In this document: positions 1 to 7,084 of the stretch, in pieces
Numbering within the stretch: position 1 is the stretch's first letter
How the letters are laid out: the number at the start of each line of letters is the position of its first letter
Origin: CALFVT01 sp964513675
Lineage (GTDB): Bacteria; Pseudomonadota; Alphaproteobacteria; Caulobacterales; Maricaulaceae
Direction of reading: 5' to 3'
Assembly (NCBI GenBank): GCA_964513675.1
Contig: CAZEOD010000080.1
Span: forward strand, 1-7,107
Length of the DNA stretch: 7,107 nt
Position numbers and translations under genes: made by a program
Notes under the pieces: model-generated
Told to the model about the DNA's origin: nothing
Database searches by the model: none
What the model saw: only the letters and a program-made list of their open reading frames with translations

Positions 1-68
1 AAGATCAGGGCGATTTGCTCCGGATAAACGTTTGAGCTAAGTTTAATTATCACATTTTCGATGGTTTA

Positions 69-99
69 TACGGCAAACAAGCCCTTTACCCTTGCCGTA
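69..99. repeat. 8-bp inverted repeat, possible operator
   Basis: TACGGCAA at 69-76 is matched exactly by its reverse complement TTGCCGTA at 92-99, with a 15-base spacer. The arm centres are 23 bases apart, about two helical turns, as expected for a dimeric regulator site. No T-tract follows, so it does not look like an intrinsic terminator. The right arm overlaps the candidate -35 box of the lemA operon. The role as an operator is inferred from symmetry and position only. Confidence 0.4.
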
Positions 100-120
100 G
101 CCGCCCTAAATGCACATATT
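92..120 (+). promoter_or_regulatory. Weak sigma70-type promoter candidate for the lemA operon
   Basis: TTGCCG at 92-97 (four of six matches to TTGACA) is followed after 17 bases by CATATT at 115-120 (four of six matches to TATAAT). An alternative -10, TATTAT at 117-122, matches better but gives a 19-base spacer. It is the best-placed pair I could find in the leader. Both boxes are imperfect and the true start of transcription may lie further upstream. Confidence 0.25.
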
Positions 121-146
121 ATTCTTAGGAAATAAGAGAGGGGTAT

Positions 147-710
147 ATGACCTTTTTATTGATAGTTTTGGGCCTTTTGGTTCTCATCGGCCTTTTTATC
201 ATTGGCATTTACAACCGCCTCGTCGCCCTAAGGCAGACCTGTAATCAGGCTTGGTCAGATATTGAAGTTCAATTAAAACAACGGCAAGATTTGGTTCCGC
301 AACTGGTAAATACGGTTAAAGGCTATGCCAAACATGAAAAGACAACGCTAAATGAAGTCATTCAAGCCCGTAATGCCGCAGCGTCTGCGGGCGGTGTTCA
401 AGGTCAGGCACAAGCTGAAGGCATGCTTGGCGCCGCGCTTGGGAAGCTTTTTGCCTTAGCCGAAGCTTACCCTGATCTAAAAGCCAATACGAATTTTTTA
501 CAGTTGCAAGATGAACTTTCCGACGTTGAAGATAAAATCGCGGCGGCGCGGCGGTTTTACAATAATGCCGTTCAAGAATATAACACGGGACGCGAGCAAT
601 TTCCGGCCAATCTAATTGCCGGCCCATTTAACTTTGTTGAACGCGAGTTTTTCGAGGCGATTGAAGGCCGCGAGGCACTTGAAGTTCCTGTAGATGTGAA
701 TTTCGATTAA
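147..710 (+). CDS. lemA: LemA family membrane-anchored protein
   Basis: This 187-residue protein has the usual length and layout of LemA. One N-terminal membrane helix (about residues 2-22) is followed by the family signature around residues 23-64: YNRLVALRQ, then AWSDIEVQLKQRQDLVPQLV and VKGYAKHE. The remainder is helical and Ala/Glu/Gln-rich, consistent with the LemA helical bundle, and it ends with the typical FNFVEREFFE segment (about 161-170). The bulk probably lies outside the cytoplasm, anchored in the inner membrane; the biochemical role of LemA proteins is poorly known. The ATG is supported by GAGG five bases upstream. It is followed 29 bases later by an M48 protease gene. That pairing is common in bacteria and suggests LemA assists or localises the protease, which is an inference. 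Nothing looks truncated. Confidence 0.93.
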   Translation: MTFLLIVLGLLVLIGLFIIGIYNRLVALRQTCNQAWSDIEVQLKQRQDLVPQLVNTVKGYAKHEKTTLNEVIQARNAAASAGGVQGQAQAEGMLGAALGKLFALAEAYPDLKANTNFLQLQDELSDVEDKIAAARRFYNNAVQEYNTGREQFPANLIAGPFNFVEREFFEAIEGREALEVPVDVNFD

Positions 711-739
711 TTAACAGCGCAGCGGGAGGATAAAGTTTC

Positions 740-1816
740 ATGGGAGCCTATGGCCTAAAAACCCATATTTGGAATAATAATCTCCGCTGCGTTTTTCTCC
801 TTATTTTATTCCCCGTTCTGCTGTTGTTTTTAGCCTTTGCCGTTGTTTTATTATGGACGGCATATACGCAAAACATGCAAGCGGATGAGGGGTTAGCTTA
901 TGCCTTAACCGTCATGCCGCAGACCGCGCCAATCGCGCTGGGTGTTTCTGGGGGCTGGTTTGCCATTGCCTTCATGGGGCATCAAGCCATGATCGACAAG
1001 GCGACGGGGTCTGTGTCTGTTACCAAGTCTCAAGAACCGCGGGCTTATAAATTACTCGAAAACTTATGTATCTCGCGCGGCATAACTATGCCGAAATTAA
1101 AGGTTATGGAAGTAGATGCGATGAACGCTTTCGCAAGCGGGATTAATACAAAGACCTATACGATCGCTCTGACACGCGGCCTAATGGATCACCTTGATGA
1201 TGAGGAGCTTGAGGCCGTAATTGCACATGAATTATCTCATGTTGAAAACCGGGATGTCCGCACAATGATTATTGCGGTTGTCTTTGTCGGCATTTTTGCA
1301 TTTTTTGGTGAAACAATTATCCGCAATATGTTTCGCGTTCATATGCCGCGAAGCCAACATCATCGCCGCAGCGGCGGGGGCAATGCAGGCGCGCTCATAT
1401 TTTTTGCGATTGCGATTATGGTCTTTGCTTATTTCTTCGCCGTGATGATACGGTTTGCATTGTCGCGTAAGCGAGAATATATCGCGGATGCGGGCGCTGT
1501 GGAACTTACAAAAAATCCAGATGCGATGATAAGAGCTTTGGAGAAAATATCAGGCCGTGCAACGCTGGTAAATGTTCCCGCAGAAGTCAGAGAAATGGCT
1601 CTTGAAAATCCAAGATCAGGTTTTGCTGGACTTTTTGCAACACATCCCCCAATAGATAAACGAATTGATGCCTTGGTTAAATTTGCTGCGGGCCGTGAAA
1701 ATACGCAAAGTAAAATGCGCCGCAAAACGGACTTACACACAGAAACCGACCCCATGCGTGAGACTACACGCAAAAAGCCGCCTTTCGGACGACGTAATCC
1801 TTGGGGCCAAAACTAA
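740..1816 (+). CDS. M48 family zinc metalloprotease, HtpX-like, membrane-integral
   Basis: This 358-residue protein carries the gluzincin motif HELSH (H163, E164, H167) and the third zinc ligand E246 in the SRKREYIADAGA segment (242-253), plus the M48 motif THPPIDKRI (301-309). Hydrophobic stretches near 16-40, 62-82, 174-195 and 217-240 give the four-helix layout of HtpX, with the catalytic site between helices 2 and 3. By family knowledge it would degrade damaged or misfolded membrane proteins at the inner membrane. The ATG has a strong ribosome-binding site, GGGAGGA at 724-730, nine bases upstream. It is longer than E. coli HtpX (293 residues), partly because of a hydrophilic, Arg/Lys-rich C-terminal tail (about 318-358). 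A His/Gly-rich loop (201-214) joins helices 3 and 4. It lies between lemA and an M16 peptidase gene, probably in one operon. I leave the symbol blank because HtpX orthology is not certain. Confidence 0.92.
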   Translation: MGAYGLKTHIWNNNLRCVFLLILFPVLLLFLAFAVVLLWTAYTQNMQADEGLAYALTVMPQTAPIALGVSGGWFAIAFMGHQAMIDKATGSVSVTKSQEPRAYKLLENLCISRGITMPKLKVMEVDAMNAFASGINTKTYTIALTRGLMDHLDDEELEAVIAHELSHVENRDVRTMIIAVVFVGIFAFFGETIIRNMFRVHMPRSQHHRRSGGGNAGALIFFAIAIMVFAYFFAVMIRFALSRKREYIADAGAVELTKNPDAMIRALEKISGRATLVNVPAEVREMALENPRSGFAGLFATHPPIDKRIDALVKFAAGRENTQSKMRRKTDLHTETDPMRETTRKKPPFGRRNPWGQN

Positions 1817-1828
1817 AAATTTTTAAAT

Positions 1829-1842
1829 ACGGAACATATATG
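1829..1842 (+). promoter_or_regulatory. Weak ribosome-binding site and start of the M16 lipoprotein gene
   Basis: The reading frame is open from a TTG at 1801, but that codon lies inside the end of the M48 gene. It would also place thirteen residues, including charged ones, before the signal peptide. The ATG at 1840 puts a classical lipoprotein signal at the very N-terminus. Only a short GGA (1831-1833) sits upstream at suitable distance, in an AT-rich stretch that includes A5T5 at 1815-1824. Translation may therefore depend partly on ribosomes coming from the M48 gene, which stops at 1816. Confidence 0.5.
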
Positions 1843-4746
1843 ACAAAACAATTTTTACTTTCCTCCGCACTCATATTGGCATTAGCCGCTTGCACAGCTT
1901 CGGACACGGATGGCACGCTTGAGTCAGCCTCATCAAATGCCAGTTCGGCCAGCGAAAAAGCTGCGGTTGTCGATGGTTTCCGGCTAGTCGAAGAGGTTAA
2001 AGCCTCTGCTGATGAGACGAATATTCCTTTTCGTAAGTTTGTTTTGGAAAACGGCCTAACCGTTGTTTTACATCAAGATAAATCTGATCCGATTGCCCAT
2101 GTTGACGTCACCTATCATGTTGGGTCGGGCCGTGAAGATATTGGTAAATCTGGCTTTGCCCATTTCTTTGAACATATGTTGTTTCAAGGATCTCAGAATG
2201 TCGCGGATGAAGCACATTTCAAAATTATTACCGAAGCGGGCGGCACATTAAACGGAACGACTAATTCTGACCGGACGAATTATTTCCAAACAGTTCCAAA
2301 TAACCAGCTTGAGAAAATGCTATGGCTCGAAGCTGACCGTATGGGATATTTGCTCGATGCGGTCACACCTGAAAAGTTTGAAGTTCAGCGCGAGACAGTC
2401 AAAAATGAGCGCGGACAACGTGTTGACAATCAGCCATATGGGTTACTGGGTGAACGTGTCGGCGAAGCGATGTTCCCAGAGGGACATCCATATTCTTGGT
2501 CGGTTATTGGTTACCTTGAAGACCTCGACCGCGCGACATTGAATGACCTTAAAAAGTTTTTCTTGAAATGGTACGGCCCGAATAATGCCGTCTTGACGAT
2601 TGGCGGAGATTTGGATGAAGTCGAAACGCTAGAATGGGTTAAAAAATATTTTGGCCCTATTCCAAAAGGAGCAGATGTCTCTGACCCGGTCTATGAACCC
2701 GTAACACTTGATGCTGACCGCTATATATCACTTGAAGATAATGTGTCTCTACCATTGATTTACATGCAGTGGCCGACAGTCAAGGTAAACCATCCCGATG
2801 AAGCGCCGCTCGATGTGCTTCAATCTATAATGGGGGGCGGGAAAACATCCTTGCTTTATAAAAACCTCGAAAAAACGGGAAAATCCGTCAATGCTGGGGC
2901 GAACCATTCTTGCCGAGAGCTAAGTTGTGAGTTTGCCGTTTTTGCTTTACCTAATCCAGCTAAGGGGGCCTCACTTGCGGACCTTGAGGCGGATATTCGC
3001 GCGTCTTTCTTGGAGTTTGAAGACCGCGGCGTGACTGATGATGATCTTGAGCGTGTTAAGTCCAGTATTATCTCAGGTATGATTTATGGTCTTGAAAGCG
3101 TTTCGGGTAAAGTCAGTCAGCTTGCTTATTATGAGACATTCAGAGACACGCCAAATGGCATGGGTGATGACATTGCACGTTACCAGAATGTTAAAAAAGC
3201 CGATGTTCTTCGTGTTTATAATAAATATATCAAAGACAAACCCTCCGTCATCATGAGCATCGTGCCAAAAGGCAAGCCAGAGATGATTGCTGCGGCAGAT
3301 ACATGGGATCGTTATACTCGCAATATTCCAGCTGATAGCGGAAGTGATGATTTTGAATGGACCGCACCCGTTGATAATTTCGACAGAAGCATTGTTCCGC
3401 CATCAGGTCCAAACCCAACCATCAAAGTTCCGGATGTCGCCAATGGGGTGCTTGGAAATGGTATTCGCGTTATGGCCGCGCAAAATACAGAGGTGCCAAC
3501 GACAACAATTAACATTCGTATGAAAGTGGGCCAAACCCACGAATCACTGGAAAAACTGGGCCTTGCTGTAAATACGGCGCAATATCTTAATGATGCCGCA
3601 ACATTGCAATCAACTGCGGAAGATCTTTCAAACCGTCTGTCAAAACTCGGCTCATTTGTTAGTTTTTCAGCAGGGGATAATTTCACAACGCTCAGCATAC
3701 GTACATTAACAGCTAATCTTGATGAGACACTGGAAATTGCAAAAGAAAAACTACTTGAGCCTAAATTCGCTGAAGATGAATTTGCGCGCCTCAAAGCGCA
3801 AACACTGGAAGGGATTAAGCAGAGTAAGAAACAAGCCGGGTCTGTTGCTTGGGAATTATATAACCGTAAACTTTACGGCGATGATAATGCATTTGCTTGG
3901 GCCGGGTCTGGTACTTTGAACAGTGTTGAGCAGCTTAAACTTTCAGACTTCGAAACGTTTTACAAAGACCATTACTCGCCAAAAATTGCGACCATTACAG
4001 CCGTGAGTGATTTGAACAAAACAAAGCTCATGAAGGCTTTGAAAACGCTTGATGATTGGAGCGGGCCAGAGGTTCGCAGCGTGAAGGATTCTGCCTATCC
4101 TGAGCTGCAAGCCGGCACGATCTATTTCGTTCATAAAGACAAAGCCGCGCAATCAGAAATTCGTATCGGAAAACGTTCACTCCCTTATGATGCGACGGGT
4201 GAATATCAACGCGCAACAATGATGAACTATGCCCTAGGGGGCGCCTTTAATAGCCGGATCAATTTGAATCTTCGCGAAGATAAAGGCTATTCATATGGAG
4301 CAAGATCATTCTTTAACGGCCAAGAAACACGCGGCTCTTACACGGCATTAGCCGCTGTTAAGAAAGACACGACAGCTGCGTCTATAACAGAGTTTATCAA
4401 AGAAATTGACGGCTACCGCACTGGCGGCGTTACAGAAGATGAGCTGGCCTTTACAAAAAATGCGATTGGTCAACGTGATGCACGGGCTTATGAAACACCT
4501 CGGCAAAAGCTCGGCCTTCTTAATCGTATGATGCAGTATAATCTTTCGACAGATTTCGTTGAAGAGCAAAACCGTATTCTCGCTAATATGACGAAAGCTG
4601 ATATGGACGCGCTTGCTAAAAAGCATCTGACAACAGACGACATGATTATGGTTGTTGTCGGCGATAAAGATGTCGTTTGGGACAACATCAATGCTTTGGG
4701 CTATAAAGTTGTTGAAATTGATGCAGATGGTAATTCTGTTCAATAG
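1840..4746 (+). CDS. M16 family zinc metallopeptidase, putative lipoprotein (pitrilysin/insulinase-type)
   Basis: This 968-residue protein starts with a lipoprotein signal whose lipobox LAAC places the lipidated Cys at residue 18. Thr rather than Asp follows it, so by the E. coli sorting rule it would go to the outer membrane. A Ser/Ala/Glu-rich linker (about 19-45) precedes the catalytic half. The inverted zinc motif HFFEH gives H108, H112 and catalytic E111. E190, in the segment QRETVKNE, sits at the spacing expected of the third ligand. The second half (about 535-960) has no HxxEH motif; the matching place near 574-584 is degenerate. It does keep the Arg/Tyr substrate-binding pair as R812 and Y819 in NLREDKGYSYG. 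Both parts of an M16 active site are thus in one chain, forming four repeated domains. It probably cleaves peptides or unfolded proteins in the periplasm. It follows the M48 gene by 23 bases and is followed by a terminator. No frameshift is seen. Confidence 0.92.
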   Translation: MTKQFLLSSALILALAACTASDTDGTLESASSNASSASEKAAVVDGFRLVEEVKASADETNIPFRKFVLENGLTVVLHQDKSDPIAHVDVTYHVGSGREDIGKSGFAHFFEHMLFQGSQNVADEAHFKIITEAGGTLNGTTNSDRTNYFQTVPNNQLEKMLWLEADRMGYLLDAVTPEKFEVQRETVKNERGQRVDNQPYGLLGERVGEAMFPEGHPYSWSVIGYLEDLDRATLNDLKKFFLKWYGPNNAVLTIGGDLDEVETLEWVKKYFGPIPKGADVSDPVYEPVTLDADRYISLEDNVSLPLIYMQWPTVKVNHPDEAPLDVLQSIMGGGKTSLLYKNLEKTGKSVNAGANHSCRELSCEFAVFALPNPAKGASLADLEADIRASFLEFEDRGVTDDDLERVKSSIISGMIYGLESVSGKVSQLAYYETFRDTPNGMGDDIARYQNVKKADVLRVYNKYIKDKPSVIMSIVPKGKPEMIAAADTWDRYTRNIPADSGSDDFEWTAPVDNFDRSIVPPSGPNPTIKVPDVANGVLGNGIRVMAAQNTEVPTTTINIRMKVGQTHESLEKLGLAVNTAQYLNDAATLQSTAEDLSNRLSKLGSFVSFSAGDNFTTLSIRTLTANLDETLEIAKEKLLEPKFAEDEFARLKAQTLEGIKQSKKQAGSVAWELYNRKLYGDDNAFAWAGSGTLNSVEQLKLSDFETFYKDHYSPKIATITAVSDLNKTKLMKALKTLDDWSGPEVRSVKDSAYPELQAGTIYFVHKDKAAQSEIRIGKRSLPYDATGEYQRATMMNYALGGAFNSRINLNLREDKGYSYGARSFFNGQETRGSYTALAAVKKDTTAASITEFIKEIDGYRTGGVTEDELAFTKNAIGQRDARAYETPRQKLGLLNRMMQYNLSTDFVEEQNRILANMTKADMDALAKKHLTTDDMIMVVVGDKDVVWDNINALGYKVVEIDADGNSVQ

Positions 4747-4767
4747 CTTAAGCCATAGTTTAAGATT

Positions 4768-4795
4768 AAAAGCGCGCCTATGGGGCGCTTTTTTT
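4768..4795 (+). terminator. Intrinsic terminator between convergent units, possibly bidirectional
   Basis: AAAAGCGC (4768-4775) pairs with GCGCTTTT (4785-4792), with two further C-G pairs inside and a short TAT loop. The run of seven Ts at 4789-4795 follows on the + strand, a good rho-independent terminator 21 bases after the M16 stop. Read on the - strand the stem is followed by TTTTAATC, so it may also end dctM transcripts, less strongly. An outer arm pair, AGCCATA (4751-4757) with TATGGCT (4795-4801), could extend the structure. Confidence 0.8.
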
Positions 4796-4799
4796 ATGG

Positions 4800-6380
4800 C
4801 TAGGATAAAAGCATTTCGGGCAAGGCCGTTGCCAGAGATGGGAATAAGATCACAAGCAAAATGACGACAAATTGCAGTCCAATAAACGGGATAACACCTT
4901 TATAAAGCGCTTTGGTGCTGACTTCAGGCGGTGATACGCCCTGTAAATAAAACAGAGCAAATCCAAATGGCGGAGTCAAAAAGCTCGTTTGTAAATTCAG
5001 CGCCATTAAAATGCCAAGCCATATGGGATCAATTCCAAAGGCGAGGAGAGGCGGCGCAACAAGAGGAACCACGACAAAAGTGATCTCAATGAAGTCGAGG
5101 AAAAAACCGAGAATAAACATAACCAGCATTACAAGCGCAAGCGCGCCCCATTGTCCGCCGGGGGCAGCCTCAAGAAACTCAGCAACGAGTTCATCGCCTC
5201 CAAACCCCCGGAAAATAAGACTGAAAATAGTGGCTCCGATTAAAATAACAAAAACCATGGCCGTTATATTTATGGTCTTGCGCGAGACTTGTGCGAGTTG
5301 TGTCGATTTCAATAAAGGCCAAAGGGATGTTAAAACGGCGATCATAACAAGGCCCGAGATCAACAGGCTTAACCCCATCATTGCCCGCTCAATAAAGGTG
5401 ACATTATCTTGCCCAAAGCGAATATCCACGCCCGTTAAGTCGATAATGACAAGCGCAATTATGCCCATCAAGCTAATGAAGGCTGCGCGGCGATAAAGCG
5501 GATCATCTGATGTTTTAATTACAGCCAATAATATAGCGCCCAATGCGCCCAGCGCCGCCGCGCGCGTTGGCGTGGCATATCCAGACAAAATAGACCCAAG
5601 CACAGCAAAGACAAGAATGATCGGCGGCAACATGGCTTTAAGCGCACGGACTATGAACACGCGCGGGTTTTGGTCTGTCGGCCACGGCGTTGCGGGCGCA
5701 TTTTTGGGCTGAAATAATCCCGTCAGAATAATATAGAGCGCATAAAAACCAACAAGTATAAGTCCCGGTAAAAGAGCCCCAGCAAATAAGTCACCAACGG
5801 ATACAACTTTAGTCGTTACAAGCCCGTGGCTGCGCTGTGCTTCTTGGAAGGCATTACTTATTTGATCGCCCAAAATAACAAGCACAATAGACGGCGGAAT
5901 GATTTGCCCTAATGTCCCAGACGCGGCAATCGTACCAGAGGCGAGAGACGGGTGATAACCGCGCTTAAGCATAGTTGGCAGCGATAATAATCCCATTGTC
6001 ACAACCGTTGCGCCAACAATACCTGTTGAAGCCGCCAAAAGAGCGCCCACGAAAACAACAGCTACGCCCAGCCCGCCCGGCAACGGCCCGAATAAATCAG
6101 CCAAACTTTCAAGTAGATCTTCTGCGATTTTTGAGCGCTCTAACATGACGCCCATAAAGACGAACAGCGGAACCGCAATTAAAATCTCTCGCGTAATTAA
6201 CGGATAAATTCGCCCCGGAATAGCGAGAAAAAAATGACTATCAAATATACCAAGACTTGTGCCAATAGCGGCAAATAAAACGCCGACACCGCTAAGCGTA
6301 AAGGCAACATTATAACCGCCCATTAGCCCAAGACAGGCAAGTCCAAACATTAGGAGACTTAATGTTTCTGGTAAGCTCAC
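4800..6380 (-). CDS. dctM: TRAP transporter large permease subunit (DctM family)
   Basis: This 526-residue, highly hydrophobic protein is the ion-coupled translocation subunit of a tripartite TRAP importer in the inner membrane. DctM hallmarks appear in order: PLFVFMGVMLERS (71-83), GALLAASTGIVGATVVTMG (112-130), the hairpin-like SGTLGQIIPPSIVLVILGDQ (154-173), GYATPTRAAALGA (267-279), and the second-repeat motifs GFFLDFIEI (425-433) and LTPPFGFALFYLQGV (468-482). The last motif style is that of mannitol/chloroaromatic-type TRAP permeases; the substrate is not deducible. It is about 100 residues longer than typical 425-residue DctM, partly through an extra two-helix segment near 297-355. Arg273 stands where TPTE motifs normally have Glu. 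The start is GTG, overlapping the dctQ stop, with GGAGGAGAG upstream. It ends within a base or so of the shared terminator region. Confidence 0.93.
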   Translation of the reverse strand: MSLPETLSLLMFGLACLGLMGGYNVAFTLSGVGVLFAAIGTSLGIFDSHFFLAIPGRIYPLITREILIAVPLFVFMGVMLERSKIAEDLLESLADLFGPLPGGLGVAVVFVGALLAASTGIVGATVVTMGLLSLPTMLKRGYHPSLASGTIAASGTLGQIIPPSIVLVILGDQISNAFQEAQRSHGLVTTKVVSVGDLFAGALLPGLILVGFYALYIILTGLFQPKNAPATPWPTDQNPRVFIVRALKAMLPPIILVFAVLGSILSGYATPTRAAALGALGAILLAVIKTSDDPLYRRAAFISLMGIIALVIIDLTGVDIRFGQDNVTFIERAMMGLSLLISGLVMIAVLTSLWPLLKSTQLAQVSRKTINITAMVFVILIGATIFSLIFRGFGGDELVAEFLEAAPGGQWGALALVMLVMFILGFFLDFIEITFVVVPLVAPPLLAFGIDPIWLGILMALNLQTSFLTPPFGFALFYLQGVSPPEVSTKALYKGVIPFIGLQFVVILLVILFPSLATALPEMLLS

Positions 6381-7060
6381 CTTATTCTCTCCTCCAGCGC
6401 GGGGAAAAGATCTGTCATCGCTATGATCCGTTTAGGCTCTTTAAGGCCTCGCATCACCATGACAGCGCGCAAAGCAATGGATAAACCTTGCGCGAGCATA
6501 AGAATAGCAAAGGCTGGAATGAGCGTTTTCAACAGGAACACAGCTTTGATACCGTCCGTTTCTGGTGATCCTTCAAAAATCGACCAACTCAGGCCAACAA
6601 AACTATTTGATGACCATATAAGCAATAAGCAAACCGGCATAAGGCCAACATAAAACCCAATAAAATCGACAAGCGCTTTTCGGGGACGCGATAGTCGAGA
6701 TTGAAAAATATCGACCCTAACATGTTCATTCATTAGCAAAGTCATCGCCGCGCCGAGCATGAAGGCGGCGGCATGAAAATATTGCGCGCTCTCACTCAGC
6801 TTCGTCCATGACAGCCCAAAAAGTGACAAAGCAAAAACACTGATCGCAACGGATAAAACGAGTAAGGGGAGGGCCCATTTAACACACTCGCCAATGGTAA
6901 AATTCAGCCGATCAATGAAGCTAACGACATGGCGGCTAATAGATAAAAGCGTTGTTTGGCGGGGCAAAAACAAAAGCAGCGCTGGCATTATGAGCCACAG
7001 CAAGGCAAAATAACCTATGCCCTTCATAGCCCCGCTGATGATATCAAGATATGACGCCAT
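6377..7060 (-). CDS. dctQ: TRAP transporter small permease subunit (DctQ family)
   Basis: This 227-residue membrane protein matches the small TRAP permease. Signature parts are FHAAAFMLGAAMTLLMNEHVRVDIFQ (two blocks, 95-110 and 111-120), RLSRPRKALVDFIG (122-135), the SWSIFEGSPETDG segment (158-170), and FLLKTLIPAFAILMLAQGLS (175-194). It forms a complex with DctM in the inner membrane and helps present the binding-protein docking surface. Core helices lie near 62-84, 94-110, 133-155 and 175-202. An additional hydrophobic segment (about 15-32) precedes them, so the protein has an N-terminal extension of about 45 residues over the usual four-helix core. The ATG at 7060 lacks a clear ribosome-binding site; M12 (ATG preceded by a G-rich GCGGGGCT) is an alternative start. 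No substrate-binding protein gene is in the window; it may lie beyond the right edge. Confidence 0.9.
   Translation of the reverse strand: MASYLDIISGAMKGIGYFALLWLIMPALLLFLPRQTTLLSISRHVVSFIDRLNFTIGECVKWALPLLVLSVAISVFALSLFGLSWTKLSESAQYFHAAAFMLGAAMTLLMNEHVRVDIFQSRLSRPRKALVDFIGFYVGLMPVCLLLIWSSNSFVGLSWSIFEGSPETDGIKAVFLLKTLIPAFAILMLAQGLSIALRAVMVMRGLKEPKRIIAMTDLFPALEERIR
6381..6395 (-). promoter_or_regulatory. Strong ribosome-binding site for dctM with GTG start
   Basis: Read on the - strand this is GGAGGAGAG followed by AATAAG and then GTG (6380-6378). It lies inside the end of dctQ, whose TGA stop (6379-6377) overlaps the GTG by two bases. It supports GTG as the start rather than a later ATG, and the arrangement suggests translational coupling that keeps the two permease subunits in balance. 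Confidence 0.75.
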
Positions 7061-7084
7061 ATATTAAGCGTTATTGCATTGAGG

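Larger units (their letters stand above)
1..146. other. Leader region upstream of lemA, no complete gene
   Basis: No convincing gene is visible here. On the + strand all three frames reach a stop by base 40 (stops at 25-27, 33-35 and 38-40), so the first ~40 bases could be the tail of an upstream gene, but nothing identifies one. On the - strand the ATG codons are followed quickly by stops. The rest appears to be the lemA leader: an inverted repeat at 69-99, a weak promoter candidate, and a purine-rich ribosome-binding site (GAGG at 138-141, five bases before the ATG at 147). Confidence 0.6.

Noticed and set aside
1429..1773. 114-codon antisense frame opposite the M48 gene
   Set aside because: Low-information Ser/Ala-rich translation over the conserved catalytic region; a shadow frame.
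1815..1824. A5T5 palindrome between the M48 and M16 genes as a terminator or promoter
   Set aside because: No GC stem precedes it that would make a terminator, and no convincing -35/-10 pair was found; more likely just an AT-rich spacer.
1801..1839. TTG start extending the M16 peptidase by 13 residues
   Set aside because: It overlaps the M48 gene end, has no good ribosome-binding site, and would bury the lipoprotein signal; the ATG at 1840 gives a proper signal peptide with lipobox.
3312..3794. 160-codon open frame antisense to the M16 gene
   Set aside because: Ser/Arg/Val-rich translation with no recognisable domain, lying wholly inside a clear conserved gene; a shadow frame.
4348..4743. 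131-codon antisense frame at the end of the M16 gene
   Set aside because: Cys/Ile/Asn-rich, no known motif, fully antisense to the conserved M16 C-terminal domain.
5011..5496. 161-codon + strand frame opposite dctM
   Set aside because: Lys/Arg/Thr/Ile-rich composition is what results from reading the complement of membrane-helix codons; no domain and no clear ribosome-binding site.
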